Notes: a model not told the origin generated them from the sequence alone. DNA of 64,000 nucleotides from Sphingomonas sinipercae (GCF_011302055.1 NZ_CP049871.1:144501-208500), one strand, 5' to 3'. Positions 38,821-47,898 are shown, counted from the stretch's first letter. Numbers and translations: made by a program.

Positions 38821-40146
38821 TTAGCGCGAGAAGCCACCGCCGGCGCGGCGGGAGCCGCCCGGGCGTCGACGGCGCTGGCCTTCGGGGCGCGGCCCTTGAC
38901 CGCGATGAGCCGGATTCTGGTTCGGACGATGCGAGCGCGGTCCGCGCTGCTGCTGTTGCCGTTCCGGTTGCGCGGGCTGGGCCGGCTTGAGGCGCTTGAG
39001 CGCCTCCGCCGATTGCAGGAAGCCTTCCGGAAGCGGGGCAACGGGCACCTTCTGACGGGTCAGCCGCTCGATATCGCGCAGCAGGCCACGCTCGTCGGGC
39101 GAGCAAAAGGCAAGCGCCTTGCCGTCGGCGCCGGCGCGCGCAGTGCGGCCGATGCGGTGCACATATTGCTCCGGCACTTCGGGCAGGTCGTAGTTGATGA
39201 CGTGCGCGACGCCGGGGATGTCGATCCCGCGAGCAGCGATGTCCGTCGCAATCAGGACCGAAACGTCGCCGGCCTTGAACTCGGCGATGGCGCGCTCGCG
39301 CTGCGGCTGGCTCTTGTTGCCGTGGATCGCATTGGCCTTGATCCCGGCCGCTGCAAGCAGCTTCACGATCTTGTCGGCGCCATGCTTGGTGCGGCTGAAG
39401 ACCAACGTCCGCTCGCCATGACGCGGCTGCAGGAACAGCGTCAGGAGCGCGGTCTTTTCGCTCTGGTTGACCAGGGTCACGCTCTGATCGATGCGCTGGA
39501 CCGTCGTCGCCGCCGGGGTCACCGAGACTTCGGCCGGGTTCGACAGGTAGCGGTCCGCCAATTCCTTGATCGCGCGCGGCATGGTGGCCGAGAAGAACAG
39601 GGTCTGCCGCTTGGGCGGGATCAGCGCGACGATCCGCTTGAGCGCATGGATGAAGCCAAGGTCGAGCATCTGGTCGGCCTCGTCGAGGACGAGGATTTCA
39701 AGCTCGCGCAGGCTGAGCACGCGCTGGTCGATCAGGTCGAGCAGGCGCCCCGGAGTCGCGACGAGCACGTCGAGCCCGGCGGAAACCGTGCGGACGCTCT
39801 TGCCGTTGGGAACGCCGCCGAAGATCACGCCCGACGATAACCGCATGAAGCGGCCGTACGTCTGCGCGCTGGCAGCAATCTGCGAAGCAAGCTCGCGCGT
39901 CGGCGCAAGCACGAGCATCCGGACGTGGCCGGGCTTGGGCATGCGATTGGCCTCGGCCAGCCGCTGCAGCGACGGCAGCATGAATGCCGCCGTCTTGCCG
40001 GTGCCGGTCTGGGCGATGCCAAGCAGGTCGCGGCCGGTGAGGACCGTCGGAATGGCCTGGAGCTGGATGGGCGTCGCCTTGGTGTAATCCTTGGCGGCGA
40101 GCGCATCGAGCAAGGGCTTCGAAAGCCCGAGATTAACAAATGACAT
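38821..40146 (-). CDS. DEAD-box ATP-dependent RNA helicase (RhlE-like)
   Basis: 441 residues. Motifs in order: Q motif (KATPIQLQAIP), I AQTGTGKT, Ia PTRELASQ, II VLDEADQML, III FSATMP, then V DIAARGIDIPGV and VI HRIGRTARAG. A basic, Gln/Arg/Gly-rich tail of about 60 residues (PERQQQQRG, RRRPGGSRRAGGG) follows, as in RhlE helicases that act in ribosome assembly and RNA decay. ATG 40146 gives MSFVNLGLSKPLLDAL. It has a leader of about 150 bases with hairpins (40247-40300) and a candidate promoter just after the recF stop. Confidence 0.93.
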   Translation of the reverse strand: MSFVNLGLSKPLLDALAAKDYTKATPIQLQAIPTVLTGRDLLGIAQTGTGKTAAFMLPSLQRLAEANRMPKPGHVRMLVLAPTRELASQIAASAQTYGRFMRLSSGVIFGGVPNGKSVRTVSAGLDVLVATPGRLLDLIDQRVLSLRELEILVLDEADQMLDLGFIHALKRIVALIPPKRQTLFFSATMPRAIKELADRYLSNPAEVSVTPAATTVQRIDQSVTLVNQSEKTALLTLFLQPRHGERTLVFSRTKHGADKIVKLLAAAGIKANAIHGNKSQPQRERAIAEFKAGDVSVLIATDIAARGIDIPGVAHVINYDLPEVPEQYVHRIGRTARAGADGKALAFCSPDERGLLRDIERLTRQKVPVAPLPEGFLQSAEALKRLKPAQPAQPERQQQQRGPRSHRPNQNPAHRGQGPRPEGQRRRRPGGSRRAGGGFSR

Positions 40147-40246
40147 GTGTGATGAATTCCAAATATGGCGCGCGCGGCTAACGCCTTCCTGGCGCGCCGC
40201 GAACGGGGTCAGAAAGCGCCCCGCGTGAATAGGAGAGCAAGTTGGT

Positions 40247-40300
40247 CGAGGCGCGGGCCGGCCTTTGGGGCCGTTCACGCCGCTTGTTGAAAGCGCCTCG
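40247..40300 (-). promoter_or_regulatory. Structured 5' leader element of the DEAD-box helicase
   Basis: On the minus strand CGAGGCGC pairs with GCGCCTCG (eight pairs), enclosing CGGCC/GGCCG with a five-base loop (40259-40273). It lies about 100-154 bases before the ATG. It may be a leader RNA structure that controls helicase synthesis, or an attenuated end of the recF transcript. No T-run is present. Confidence 0.45.
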
Positions 40301-40311
40301 TGCTGCGGTGC

Positions 40312-40339
40312 AATATAGGGCCTTGGGGTAAAAAGTCCA
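40312..40339 (-). promoter_or_regulatory. Candidate promoter of the DEAD-box helicase
   Basis: On the minus strand a -35-like TGGACT (40334-40339) is 16 bases from a -10-like TATATT (40312-40317). It begins right after the recF stop codon. It would give a leader of about 160 bases. Evidence is sequence similarity to sigma-70 boxes only. Confidence 0.4.
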
Positions 40340-40340
40340 C

Positions 40341-41399
40341 CTAGGCGGCCACGACGCCCCCCGGATGAACCTGGAAGCGGCTCGCGGCGCCGATGCCGTC
40401 GAACAGCTGGGCCTCGGTCGCAGTCATCCAGACCTGGCCTTTTCCCTCCAGCCGATCGAACAGCGCGGCGCGGCGAACGGGGTCGAGATGGGCCGCGACC
40501 TCGTCCAGAAGCAGGATCGGCGCTGCACCGCGACGGGCGGCGACCAGTTCGGCATGGGCCAGGATCAGGCCAAGCAGCAGCGCCTTCTGTTCGCCGGTCG
40601 AGCAGCGCGACGCCGGCATCGCCTTGGTCGCATGGATCACCGCCAGGTCCTGCCGGTGCGGGCCGGAAAGCGTTCGGCCGGCGGCGGCGTCGCGGGCGCG
40701 GCCAGTGCGCAAGGCGTCCGCGAGATTCCCCGCGTTCAAGCCTTCGATGGCGATCGCGGCGCGCGCAAACTGGTCGTCCGGCGTCGCGTCCAGCTGCCCC
40801 TCAAGGGCTTCGACGGTCCGGGCGCGGGCGCCGGTTATCGAGGCGCCATGCTCCGCCATCTGCAGTTCGAGGGCTGTGAGCCAGGCAGGGTCGGCCTGCT
40901 CGATCTCCGCCAGCAGCTTGTTGCGGGCGCGCATGGCGGCCACGTAGCGGGACGAATGGTGCGCGTGATCGGGCTCCAGCGCCAGAACCAGCCGGTCGAG
41001 AAAGCGGCGCCGCTCGCCAGCGGTGCCGGCGAACAAACGGTCCATGGCCGGCGTCAGCCAGAGGACGGATAGCCATTCCGAAAGCGAATTGACTGCGGCG
41101 GGCGCGCTGTTGATGCGCACCTGCCGCCGTTCGGGCGTGGCCGGGGACGTGCCCGTGCCAATTTCAACCTCCCCAAGCCGGGCCGCGACCGCAAAGCCGC
41201 CCGAGCCGCCGATGCGCGCCATTTCGGCCAGCGACGCTCCACGCAGGCCGCGTCCCGGAGCGAGGAGCGAGACAGCTTCCAGCAGGTTGGTCTTCCCCGC
41301 CCCATTCTCGCCGAACAGCAGGACGAAGCCGGGCCCAGCGTCCAGCGACGTCTCAGCGTAAGAGCGGAAGTCGGTAAGCGCGAGGCGGGTAACGTGCAC
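40341..41399 (-). CDS. recF: DNA replication and repair protein RecF
   Basis: 352 residues. Walker A is [20 protein letters not shown], with DFRSYAE just before it as in all RecF. The signature region is [19 protein letters not shown] and Walker B is [18 protein letters not shown]. RecF loads RecA at gapped DNA together with RecO and RecR. It is in the classical dnaN-recF-gyrB neighbourhood, but an unknown membrane gene lies between dnaN and recF, and a helicase between recF and gyrB. Confidence 0.94.
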   Translation of the reverse strand: MHVTRLALTDFRSYAETSLDAGPGFVLLFGENGAGKTNLLEAVSLLAPGRGLRGASLAEMARIGGSGGFAVAARLGEVEIGTGTSPATPERRQVRINSAPAAVNSLSEWLSVLWLTPAMDRLFAGTAGERRRFLDRLVLALEPDHAHHSSRYVAAMRARNKLLAEIEQADPAWLTALELQMAEHGASITGARARTVEALEGQLDATPDDQFARAAIAIEGLNAGNLADALRTGRARDAAAGRTLSGPHRQDLAVIHATKAMPASRCSTGEQKALLLGLILAHAELVAARRGAAPILLLDEVAAHLDPVRRAALFDRLEGKGQVWMTATEAQLFDGIGAASRFQVHPGGVVAA

Positions 41400-41438
41400 C
41401 GTGCCGGCTTAGAACAAGCCAGGTGGAGGAGGAACCTG

Positions 41439-42062
41439 CTAACCTTCTTCGCGACGCACAATAGGGCAGGAATGCACCGGAACCGGTCGCTCAATGTTGG
41501 TCGCGGCCGTCCAACATTCGCCGAAGACCGAACAGTAGCAGGCTTTGGCGACTAGGCGGTTTTCCTGCACGGTCTTGATCAGCTTCTCGACGGCTGCGCT
41601 GGTCGCCCCAATTTCCCGAATTTCGAAGTAGGTAGTGTCGCTTCCAGCGCGAAGCATCGTTCCAGCCAAGGAGCTTTGCAGGCTTCTGATTTTGCCGGGC
41701 GCGTTACAGCAGGCGGTGAGGACCGCCGCCATATTATCTTTTGGCCTACCGTCGAGCCTATATTCGGCCCAACGTATTTCAGCTGGGCCAATGCCATCGT
41801 TGCTGAATCGCAAAGTTGCAAATCGCTCGCCCGGCTTCGATAGATCGGCCTCAAAACCGGTCGTCAGGTAAGGCAGTGAATTCGCCTGAACCAGGCGCTC
41901 GTTCTGATGCACCAGCTCTTTCATCACTTGCCCGTGATGCCAGGCAATCAGGATTGAGATGAAGGATACGAACAGGGCGGAAATCGGAAGCACCTTGTCC
42001 AGCCATTGATGGCCGGTCCGGTGCGCGACATGGTCGTGCGGGTTTTCGACCTCGACGTCCAT
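41439..42062 (-). CDS. Unknown single-pass membrane protein between dnaN and recF
   Basis: 207 residues, family not recognised. One transmembrane helix at about residues 23-41 (DKVLPISALFVSFISILIAW) follows a short cytoplasmic tail. The rest has a mixed alpha/beta composition and five cysteines in its C-terminal half (TACCNAPGK, ACYCSVFGEC, HSCPIV region). The segment VHQNERLVQANSLPYLT resembles the start of many small signal-like membrane proteins of unknown role. Three sampled lines in the gene have 99 G+C of 180, lower than recF. It starts 17 bases after dnaN and is probably co-transcribed. Confidence 0.75.
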   Translation of the reverse strand: MDVEVENPHDHVAHRTGHQWLDKVLPISALFVSFISILIAWHHGQVMKELVHQNERLVQANSLPYLTTGFEADLSKPGERFATLRFSNDGIGPAEIRWAEYRLDGRPKDNMAAVLTACCNAPGKIRSLQSSLAGTMLRAGSDTTYFEIREIGATSAAVEKLIKTVQENRLVAKACYCSVFGECWTAATNIERPVPVHSCPIVRREEG

Positions 42063-42079
42063 CGCCTCTGGTTCCTCGC

Positions 42080-43183
42080 TCAGACCCGCATCGGCATGAG
42101 GACGTACAGCGCGTTCGACTTGTCATTCTCGCGCAGCAGCGTCGGGGCCGCGGCGTCGGCGAGGTGGACTTCGACCGTATCGCCGTCGATCTCGCCGAGG
42201 ATGTCGAGCAGGTAGCGGGCGTTGAAGCCGATCTCGATCGTATCGCCGCCATAGTCGGCGGGCAGTTCTTCGGTCGCGGTTCCGGCCTCAGGCGAAGTGA
42301 CCGACAACGTCACCTTGTCGCGGTCGACGGTCATCTTCACCGCGCGGGTCTTTTCGCTGGCGATGGTGGAAACGCGGTCCACGCCCTGCGCGAACGTCTT
42401 GGGATCGAGCTTCAGCAGCTTGTCGTTGGCCGTCGGGATCACGCGGGTGTAATCCGGGAAGGTGCCGTCGATCAGCTTGCTTGTCAGCACCGCGCTGCCC
42501 AGGCCGAAGCGGATCTTGGTCGCCGACATCGACACTTCGACGGTGCCTTCGACCTCTTCGAGCAGCTTGCGAAGCTCGGCCACGCATTTGCGCGGGATGA
42601 TGATGTCCGGCATCCCGTCGGCGCCGTCGGGCTTGGGCAGGACGACGCGGGCCAGGCGGTGCCCGTCGGTCGCAGCGGCCTTTAGCTGGTCGTCGGCGAC
42701 GTGCAGGAAGATTCCCATCAAATAGTAACGGGTCTCCTCGCTGGAAATCGCGAAGCGGGTCTTGTCGATGATCTGGCGCAGCGTGGCCGCCGGAAGTTCG
42801 AAGCGGGTCGGCAGGTCACCTTCCGCAATCACCGGGAAATCGTCGCGGGGCAGCGTCGACAGGTTGAACCGGGCGCGGCCGGCATTGACCTGCATCTTGC
42901 CGTCAGCCGCGTTCATTTCGACCTGGCTGCCGTCGGGCAGCTTGCGAACGATATCGAACAAGGTGTGCGCCGACACCGTGATCGCGCCCGGGGTGCCGAC
43001 CGTCGCCGGAACGCTTTCATCGACCTGCAGGTCGAGGTCGGTCGCCATCAGCCGGATCGAATTGTCCTCGCGCGCCTCGATCAGCACGTTGGACAGGATC
43101 GGGATCGTATTGCGGCGCTCCACGACCGACTGGACGTGGCCGAGGCTCTTCAAGAGTGTCGCCCGTTCAATCGTCGCCTTCAT
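42080..43183 (-). CDS. dnaN: DNA polymerase III beta sliding clamp
   Basis: 367 residues, the normal size. Three clamp domains are visible: MKATIERATLLKSLGHVQSVVERRNTIPI split over the N-terminal domain, SEETRYYLMGIFLHV in domain 2, and the C-terminal ending in ALYVLMPMRV. The ring tethers polymerase III to DNA. dnaA is not adjacent in the window. It leads an operon dnaN, unknown membrane gene, recF. Confidence 0.97.
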   Translation of the reverse strand: MKATIERATLLKSLGHVQSVVERRNTIPILSNVLIEAREDNSIRLMATDLDLQVDESVPATVGTPGAITVSAHTLFDIVRKLPDGSQVEMNAADGKMQVNAGRARFNLSTLPRDDFPVIAEGDLPTRFELPAATLRQIIDKTRFAISSEETRYYLMGIFLHVADDQLKAAATDGHRLARVVLPKPDGADGMPDIIIPRKCVAELRKLLEEVEGTVEVSMSATKIRFGLGSAVLTSKLIDGTFPDYTRVIPTANDKLLKLDPKTFAQGVDRVSTIASEKTRAVKMTVDRDKVTLSVTSPEAGTATEELPADYGGDTIEIGFNARYLLDILGEIDGDTVEVHLADAAAPTLLRENDKSNALYVLMPMRV

Positions 43184-43293
43184 CGCGCGCCATGCCCCCA
43201 GTGAAACCTAATCAACTGCCCCGTTTATAGCGGCCGTTTGCAGGTGTGCCAGTGGGGTAATGGCGCGCGAGTGGGCGGTCGGCGCGCGGTCGC

Positions 43294-43872
43294 CTAGCCG
43301 GCGGCCGGGGCGGCCTTTTCCGCCTGTGCCGGCTGGAGCACGCCGCTGATGCGGTGGACGACGCCGTTGGAGAACCTCTCGTCCGAACCGGTGACCGTCG
43401 CCTTGCCGCCCGCGGCGTCGGTCAGCACGATCGTGTCGCCGTCCTTGGTCGCGGTGATGGTGCCACCACCCATCGTTGCAAGCTGCGCCTTGCCCTTGCC
43501 GGCATCGATCGCATTGCCGATGTCCGCCGCCAGGATCGTCCCGGGCAGGATGTGGTTGGTGAGGATGCCCGTCACCCGGGCGCGGTCCTGCGGCTGCGCG
43601 GCTTCGCCCTGCGGCAACCCGGCGAGCGCCTGGTCGGCGGGAACGAGCACGGTGTAGGGCCCTTGGCCGGCGAGCGTGGCATCGAGCCCGACCGACTTTA
43701 GCGCCTTGAAGAAGGCGCCGTTCTGATCAAGCCCGGCGGCAATCGTCTTGCTGCCGGCCGCGTCCTTGGCCGCGGACGACTGTTCGGTGGAGCGGTTATC
43801 CGCGCCCTTGCCGTCACACCCTTGCAGCGCCAGCGCCGCGCATGCCACCAGCGGAAGCACTTGCTTGATCAT
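43294..43872 (-). CDS. Fasciclin-domain lipoprotein
   Basis: 192 residues. A lipoprotein signal peptide ends in a lipobox-like LQGC (Cys19). One fasciclin (FAS1) domain follows with the H1 motif GPYTVLVPADQALAGLP, then ILTNHILPGTI and VVHRISGVLQPA at the end. FAS1 domains mediate adhesion between cells or to surfaces. The protein should be anchored in the outer membrane or periplasm. It is a single gene, between dnaN and a repeat protein gene. Confidence 0.87.
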   Translation of the reverse strand: MIKQVLPLVACAALALQGCDGKGADNRSTEQSSAAKDAAGSKTIAAGLDQNGAFFKALKSVGLDATLAGQGPYTVLVPADQALAGLPQGEAAQPQDRARVTGILTNHILPGTILAADIGNAIDAGKGKAQLATMGGGTITATKDGDTIVLTDAAGGKATVTGSDERFSNGVVHRISGVLQPAQAEKAAPAAG

Positions 43873-43906
43873 TAATTCTCTCCTGCCGTTGTTCGATACG
43901 AATAGA

Positions 43907-43935
43907 AACGGCCCCGCAACGCTTGCGAGGCCGTT
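43907..43935 (-). terminator. Intrinsic terminator of the tyrosine-rich repeat protein gene
   Basis: On the minus strand AACGGCCTCGCAA pairs with TTGCGGGGCCGTT (thirteen pairs with one T-G wobble) around a GCG loop. TTCTATT follows. It lies 21 bases after the stop of the gene at 43956. Confidence 0.75.
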
Positions 43936-43955
43936 CCCGATCCCAACTTTCGTAA

Positions 43956-45293
43956 TTAGGTCAGCGCAGCGACGATTGCGGTGACCAACTGGGTCGTCGG
44001 ATCGACCCGATAGATGTTGCCGTCGGCATAACGGTACCAGTCGTTGGGCGTATCGTAATATTGGTCACGATAGCCAAGCGGCACGTTGTAGGCGCCATAG
44101 CCTGCCGGCAGCGGCTGGCCGACGCCGAAACCACCCGTCAGCAGCGCTGCAACCTGGTCGATCAGGCCGCTGCCCGCATCGACCCGATAGATCGAGCCCG
44201 GCGCGTAGCGGTAATAATAGTCCGACGAGTCCTGATACAGCGGCCGATAATTGTATGGCACGTTGTAGGCCGAATAGCTGGCCGGCATCATCTGCCCGTA
44301 ACCATAACCATAGCCGAGCATCGGATCGACGTCCTGCACCAGGCCGGTGTAGGGGTCGATTTCGTACACATAGCCGTTGGCGTAGCGATAATCGGTGTTC
44401 GGATAGCTCGCATAGAACGGCTGCAGCGACGTCGGCAGCATGTAATTGCTGCCCATATAGTTCGTCGGGAACTGCTGGCCGACGCCGACGCCGAGGCCGA
44501 ACAGCGGCAGGAGCGCGCTGATCAGCTGGCTTTCCCGGTTGACCTGGTAGGCGTACCCGTTGCCGTACCGATAATAATAATCGTCGGTATCAGGATACAG
44601 ATACGACAGGCTGCTGGGCAAAGCGCTCATCGCCAGCGCGCGCTGGACGGTGTCGTAGCGCTGGCCGACCAACTGCTTGGCCTGGCCCGGAGGGACGCAC
44701 GCGACGGCCTTCTTGGCCAGCCCGGGAGGACAGCCGTTGGCAAAGCCATTGGCGTTCAGCGCGATCGCCCGCTGCTGCCAGTCGCGGTCGCGGAAGATGT
44801 CGATGTTGCGGTTCGCATCAGCAATCCGAACGGCCTGGCCGTTGCGGCGGTCGAAGACTCGGTCGGCCAGCTGGCCGCGGCCCTTTTCGACCTGCTTCAT
44901 CTGCCGCGCGATTGCCTTGTCTTGCCCCTTGCCGTTTCCGGCCATGCGGACCTGGCGGTCGAAATGCTGGGCATTCGCCTTGCGGTCGTGCTTCATCTGC
45001 GGCCCGCGGTCGGCCTTGGCAAAGCGCTGCTGCTGCTGGACCTTGGGCGCCTTGTGGGCCTTCGGCTGCTGCTGCTGGGCGAAGCGCATGGGCGCGTGGG
45101 CCTTCTGCCCGCCGCCGCCGCGCGCCATTTTCGGGGCGCCACCGCCGCCGCCGCCGCGCGCTGCCTTCGCACCGCCGCCGCCGTGCTGCGCATGGGCAGC
45201 CTGTCCGCCACCGTTGCCGCCGCCGGGCTTGGCGGCCGCCGGAGCGGAAATTGCCAGGGCCGCCACACCGGCGGCCAAAAGGAACGTATTCAT
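43956..45293 (-). CDS. Secreted Gly/Lys/Gln-rich protein with four tyrosine-rich repeats
   Basis: 445 residues. The signal peptide ends near residue 21 (AISAPAAA). Residues 22-160 are low-complexity and very basic (Gly, His, Lys, Gln, Arg). A CPPGLAKK...CVPPGQAK motif lies at 188-206, with the only two mature cysteines (C188, C199). From residue 232 come four tandem repeats, each opening with a YRYA-G-IYRVD-type core at 240-252, 301-313, 360-372 and 419-431, that is 61, 59 and 59 residues apart. ATG 45293 has AGGAG upstream. It should be periplasmic or surface-exposed. Related CPPG proteins are common in sphingomonads without known function. Confidence 0.8.
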   Translation of the reverse strand: MNTFLLAAGVAALAISAPAAAKPGGGNGGGQAAHAQHGGGGAKAARGGGGGGAPKMARGGGGQKAHAPMRFAQQQQPKAHKAPKVQQQQRFAKADRGPQMKHDRKANAQHFDRQVRMAGNGKGQDKAIARQMKQVEKGRGQLADRVFDRRNGQAVRIADANRNIDIFRDRDWQQRAIALNANGFANGCPPGLAKKAVACVPPGQAKQLVGQRYDTVQRALAMSALPSSLSYLYPDTDDYYYRYGNGYAYQVNRESQLISALLPLFGLGVGVGQQFPTNYMGSNYMLPTSLQPFYASYPNTDYRYANGYVYEIDPYTGLVQDVDPMLGYGYGYGQMMPASYSAYNVPYNYRPLYQDSSDYYYRYAPGSIYRVDAGSGLIDQVAALLTGGFGVGQPLPAGYGAYNVPLGYRDQYYDTPNDWYRYADGNIYRVDPTTQLVTAIVAALT

Positions 45294-45411
45294 CAGGATT
45301 CTCCTGTAAATGCTTGCGGGGAGAACGGCTGGCCTAAGCCTCCGTTCCACCGCCAGTCCAAGCGAACAGGCATCCTACCGCATTCGGGTGAACCCAGAAT
45401 GTCCAGGCGGT

Positions 45412-46674
45412 TCAGGCACTTGCCTGATAGGCGTCCCGCTTAATGGTGAACGCTGCAATGCCGCAGAGCGCCGCTGCAACCGCGTAGAAGCCCAGACCGT
45501 AATTGATCGAATAGCGCATTGCGTCGGCGCCGTAGGTCGGCCGGAGCGCATCGGCGATGAACCCGAAGATGAATGTCCCGAAGCCGATGCCGATGAGGTT
45601 GTTAATGAGCAGGAAGCAGGCCGAGGCGGTCGCTCGCCGCGCCGGCTCGACCAGCATCTGCACGCCATTGGCGATCGGCCCGAGCCAAACCAGCGACAGC
45701 GCGTAGGCAAATGTGAACAACAGCCCCGCCACGATCCTCGATTCCACCGCCATTGCCGCACCGAACATCGGCGCGGTCAGCAGGAAGGCGAACGCCGGCG
45801 TGGCCGCGTAGGCCGCGATCCTCGCCCCGCCCAGACGGTCGGCGACCAGCCCGCCAAGGTAGATGCCCGCGATTCCCCCGATCAGCACGATGGTTCCGAA
45901 AAACGTGCCGATGCTGCCGAGCGAAAGGCCGAGCGATTCGCTGAAATAGGAAGGCAGCCAGAACGCCAGGCCATAGCCGGCGACAGATGCCGACGCAGCG
46001 CCAAACGAAAGCAGCCAGAAGCTTGGCAGCCTGGCCAATTGGGCCGCGATCGCTCCGAACCCGGGCTGCGCCTGGTCGACCCGCGGCTCACCCGACGCGG
46101 ATTCCGGTACCCGCGTCGCGATCAACCAGCCGACCGGCAGGCCGGCCAGGCCGATGACGACGAACGCGGTGCGCCAGTTAACCGCTTCGGCGATCCAGCC
46201 CCCGAAGAACAGGCCGAGCGCGGAGCCGATCGGGATGCCCAGGCTGAAGATTGCGAAGGCACGTGCGCGGCGGTTGGCCGGAACATGTTCGGCGATGAGC
46301 GCATAGCTGGGTGCAACTCCGCCGGCTTCACCGACCCCGACGCCCATCCGGGCGGCGAACAGCTGGCCGAAATTGGTCACGAAGCCGGACAGCGCGGTGA
46401 AGAGGCTCCAAATCGCGGCCGAGATGCCGATGACCCGGGCACGCCTTCCGGTGCGGTCGGCGTAACGGGCGATGGGGATGGCCAGGGTGGAATAGACGCT
46501 GGCGAAGGCGATCCCGCCCATCAGCCCGAGCTGGGTGTCGGTGAGGCCGAGTTCGGCCTTGATCGGAATCTTCAGGATGCTGACGATCTGGCGATCGAGA
46601 AAATTGAAGATGTAGGCGAGCAGCAGCAGGAGCAGGACGCGCGTGCGGGCGGGATTGGTCGCTTCGTCGCTCAT
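45412..46674 (-). CDS. MFS transporter (spinster-like)
   Basis: 420 residues with about twelve hydrophobic helices. MFS signatures are LLLAYIFNFLDRQIVSIL (helix 1), GIAFASVYSTLAIPIARYADRTGRR (loop 2-3, split), RMGVGVGEAGGVAPSYALI (helix 4) and FSLGIPIGSALGLFFGGWIA (helix 5). The family includes spinster-like and hexuronate-type carriers. I chose ATG 46674 (MSDEATNPARTR). It follows the kynureninase gene with a 60-base gap on the same strand. Transport of a tryptophan-pathway metabolite is possible but not shown. Confidence 0.85.
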   Translation of the reverse strand: MSDEATNPARTRVLLLLLLAYIFNFLDRQIVSILKIPIKAELGLTDTQLGLMGGIAFASVYSTLAIPIARYADRTGRRARVIGISAAIWSLFTALSGFVTNFGQLFAARMGVGVGEAGGVAPSYALIAEHVPANRRARAFAIFSLGIPIGSALGLFFGGWIAEAVNWRTAFVVIGLAGLPVGWLIATRVPESASGEPRVDQAQPGFGAIAAQLARLPSFWLLSFGAASASVAGYGLAFWLPSYFSESLGLSLGSIGTFFGTIVLIGGIAGIYLGGLVADRLGGARIAAYAATPAFAFLLTAPMFGAAMAVESRIVAGLLFTFAYALSLVWLGPIANGVQMLVEPARRATASACFLLINNLIGIGFGTFIFGFIADALRPTYGADAMRYSINYGLGFYAVAAALCGIAAFTIKRDAYQASA

Positions 46675-46734
46675 CCGCCCGTCGCTCGCACGCTCGGGTC
46701 GGAGCGGCAACCCCCCGGCCCGGTGACCGCTCGC

Positions 46735-47898
46735 CTAAGCGGAGAGCCGGCCTGCAAGCGCGGCGAAGCGGTCGACGTCGGCCTCATCCTGATAGATTCC
46801 GAAACCAAGCCGGATCACGTCGCCGCGAACGTCGGTGATGCAGTCGATGGCCTTGAGTTCGTCGCACCACCGTTGCGCATGGGGGCTGCGGAAAGCGAGA
46901 AAGCGCGCGTGGTCGCCGTCGCCCGGCGGGTTGAGCAGCTCCGCGCTGGCGAACGCCGTGCCGTCGAGCGTATCGACCATCCGTTGCTGGAGGTGCGCGA
47001 CGTGCTGCGAGACGTCCGGCGTGCTTAGCCCTTGCGCGGCCAGCATCCGCTGGACGGCGTTGAATCGATAGAGCCCGCTGGCGTCGAACGTCGCGCCCAT
47101 GAACCGCATCGCGTCCGGCGCATAGCCGACGCTGCCGGGCGGAAGGCTCAAATCCTCGAACTCGGCGAACCAGCCCGTCACCGGCGGGCGCGGGCCGAAG
47201 CCGGGTGGCGCGTGCATGAAGGCGCACCCTTCCCCCGCCATCGCATATTTATACCCCCCTCCAAGGAAGAAGGCGGATCGCCCCGAGTCCGCACCGAACG
47301 GACGATCCAGCGCCATGAAGGCGTGATAGCCATCAATCACCACCCATGGCCCGGCAGTAGCGCCAAGCGCGGCCAATTCCGCCACCCGGTCGAAAATCCG
47401 GCCGGTCCCGAACAACACCTGGCTGACCATAATGAGGTCGTGTTCGCCCGCGCGGGCACGATCGAGGAAACGCTCGCCGAAGCTATCCGCCGGGTCGGTG
47501 GCGACCGTTTCGAGGTCCAGCCAGCCATCTTCGGCCCAGCGGGCGAACTGGCGCCGGGCGCTGTGAAATTCGCCGTCGCTGGTCAGGACCCGCAACCGAG
47601 CGCCTTGCCGTGGGCATGCGCTGGCGATCCGGACCAGCAGGTCGTGGGTATTGGGGGCAAAGACAATCGCGTCGGCCATTGCCGTGCCCAGTTCGGCGGC
47701 GACGTGGCGCTGCGCTTCCGGCCAGACTTCGCCCATGATCCGATCCCACTTGCGGTCGGCGAGCGTGGCGGCATCGTTCCAGCATTCCACTTGGCCGTCG
47801 AAGCTGGCGTCGGGCCACAGGTGATGGCTATGCGCGGCGAAGTGCAGTCGACCGGGCGCCGCGCCAAGGCTTCGCGAGAACAGCGCCTTGAAGCTCAA
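46735..47898 (-). CDS. kynU: Kynureninase-like PLP-dependent enzyme (class V aminotransferase fold)
   Basis: About 387 residues. It begins (M)SFKALFSRSLGAAPGRLHF, FAAHSHHLWPDAS, and carries the PLP lysine in FFLGGGYKYAMAGEG. The substrate loop GWFAEFEDLSLPPG and the C-terminal DVRGDVIRLGFGIYQDEADV fit the class V fold. It starts at TTG 47898, overlapping the tryptophan dioxygenase stop as TTGA. Kynureninase cleaves kynurenine to anthranilate and alanine. The assignment rests mainly on this linkage, since class V members vary; an isopenicillin-epimerase-like annotation is the alternative. Confidence 0.78.
   Translation of the reverse strand: MSFKALFSRSLGAAPGRLHFAAHSHHLWPDASFDGQVECWNDAATLADRKWDRIMGEVWPEAQRHVAAELGTAMADAIVFAPNTHDLLVRIASACPRQGARLRVLTSDGEFHSARRQFARWAEDGWLDLETVATDPADSFGERFLDRARAGEHDLIMVSQVLFGTGRIFDRVAELAALGATAGPWVVIDGYHAFMALDRPFGADSGRSAFFLGGGYKYAMAGEGCAFMHAPPGFGPRPPVTGWFAEFEDLSLPPGSVGYAPDAMRFMGATFDASGLYRFNAVQRMLAAQGLSTPDVSQHVAHLQQRMVDTLDGTAFASAELLNPPGDGDHARFLAFRSPHAQRWCDELKAIDCITDVRGDVIRLGFGIYQDEADVDRFAALAGRLSA

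Noticed and set aside
43956..45293. Tandem repeats as a CRISPR or DNA-level repeat array
   Set aside because: Similarity is at the protein level with a 59-61-residue period; the DNA units are diverged and in frame with a signal-peptide gene.
45310..47028. Open frame of 572 codons antisense to the MFS and kynU genes
   Set aside because: Composition is typical of reverse-strand shadows in high-GC DNA, and the minus-strand genes are well supported.
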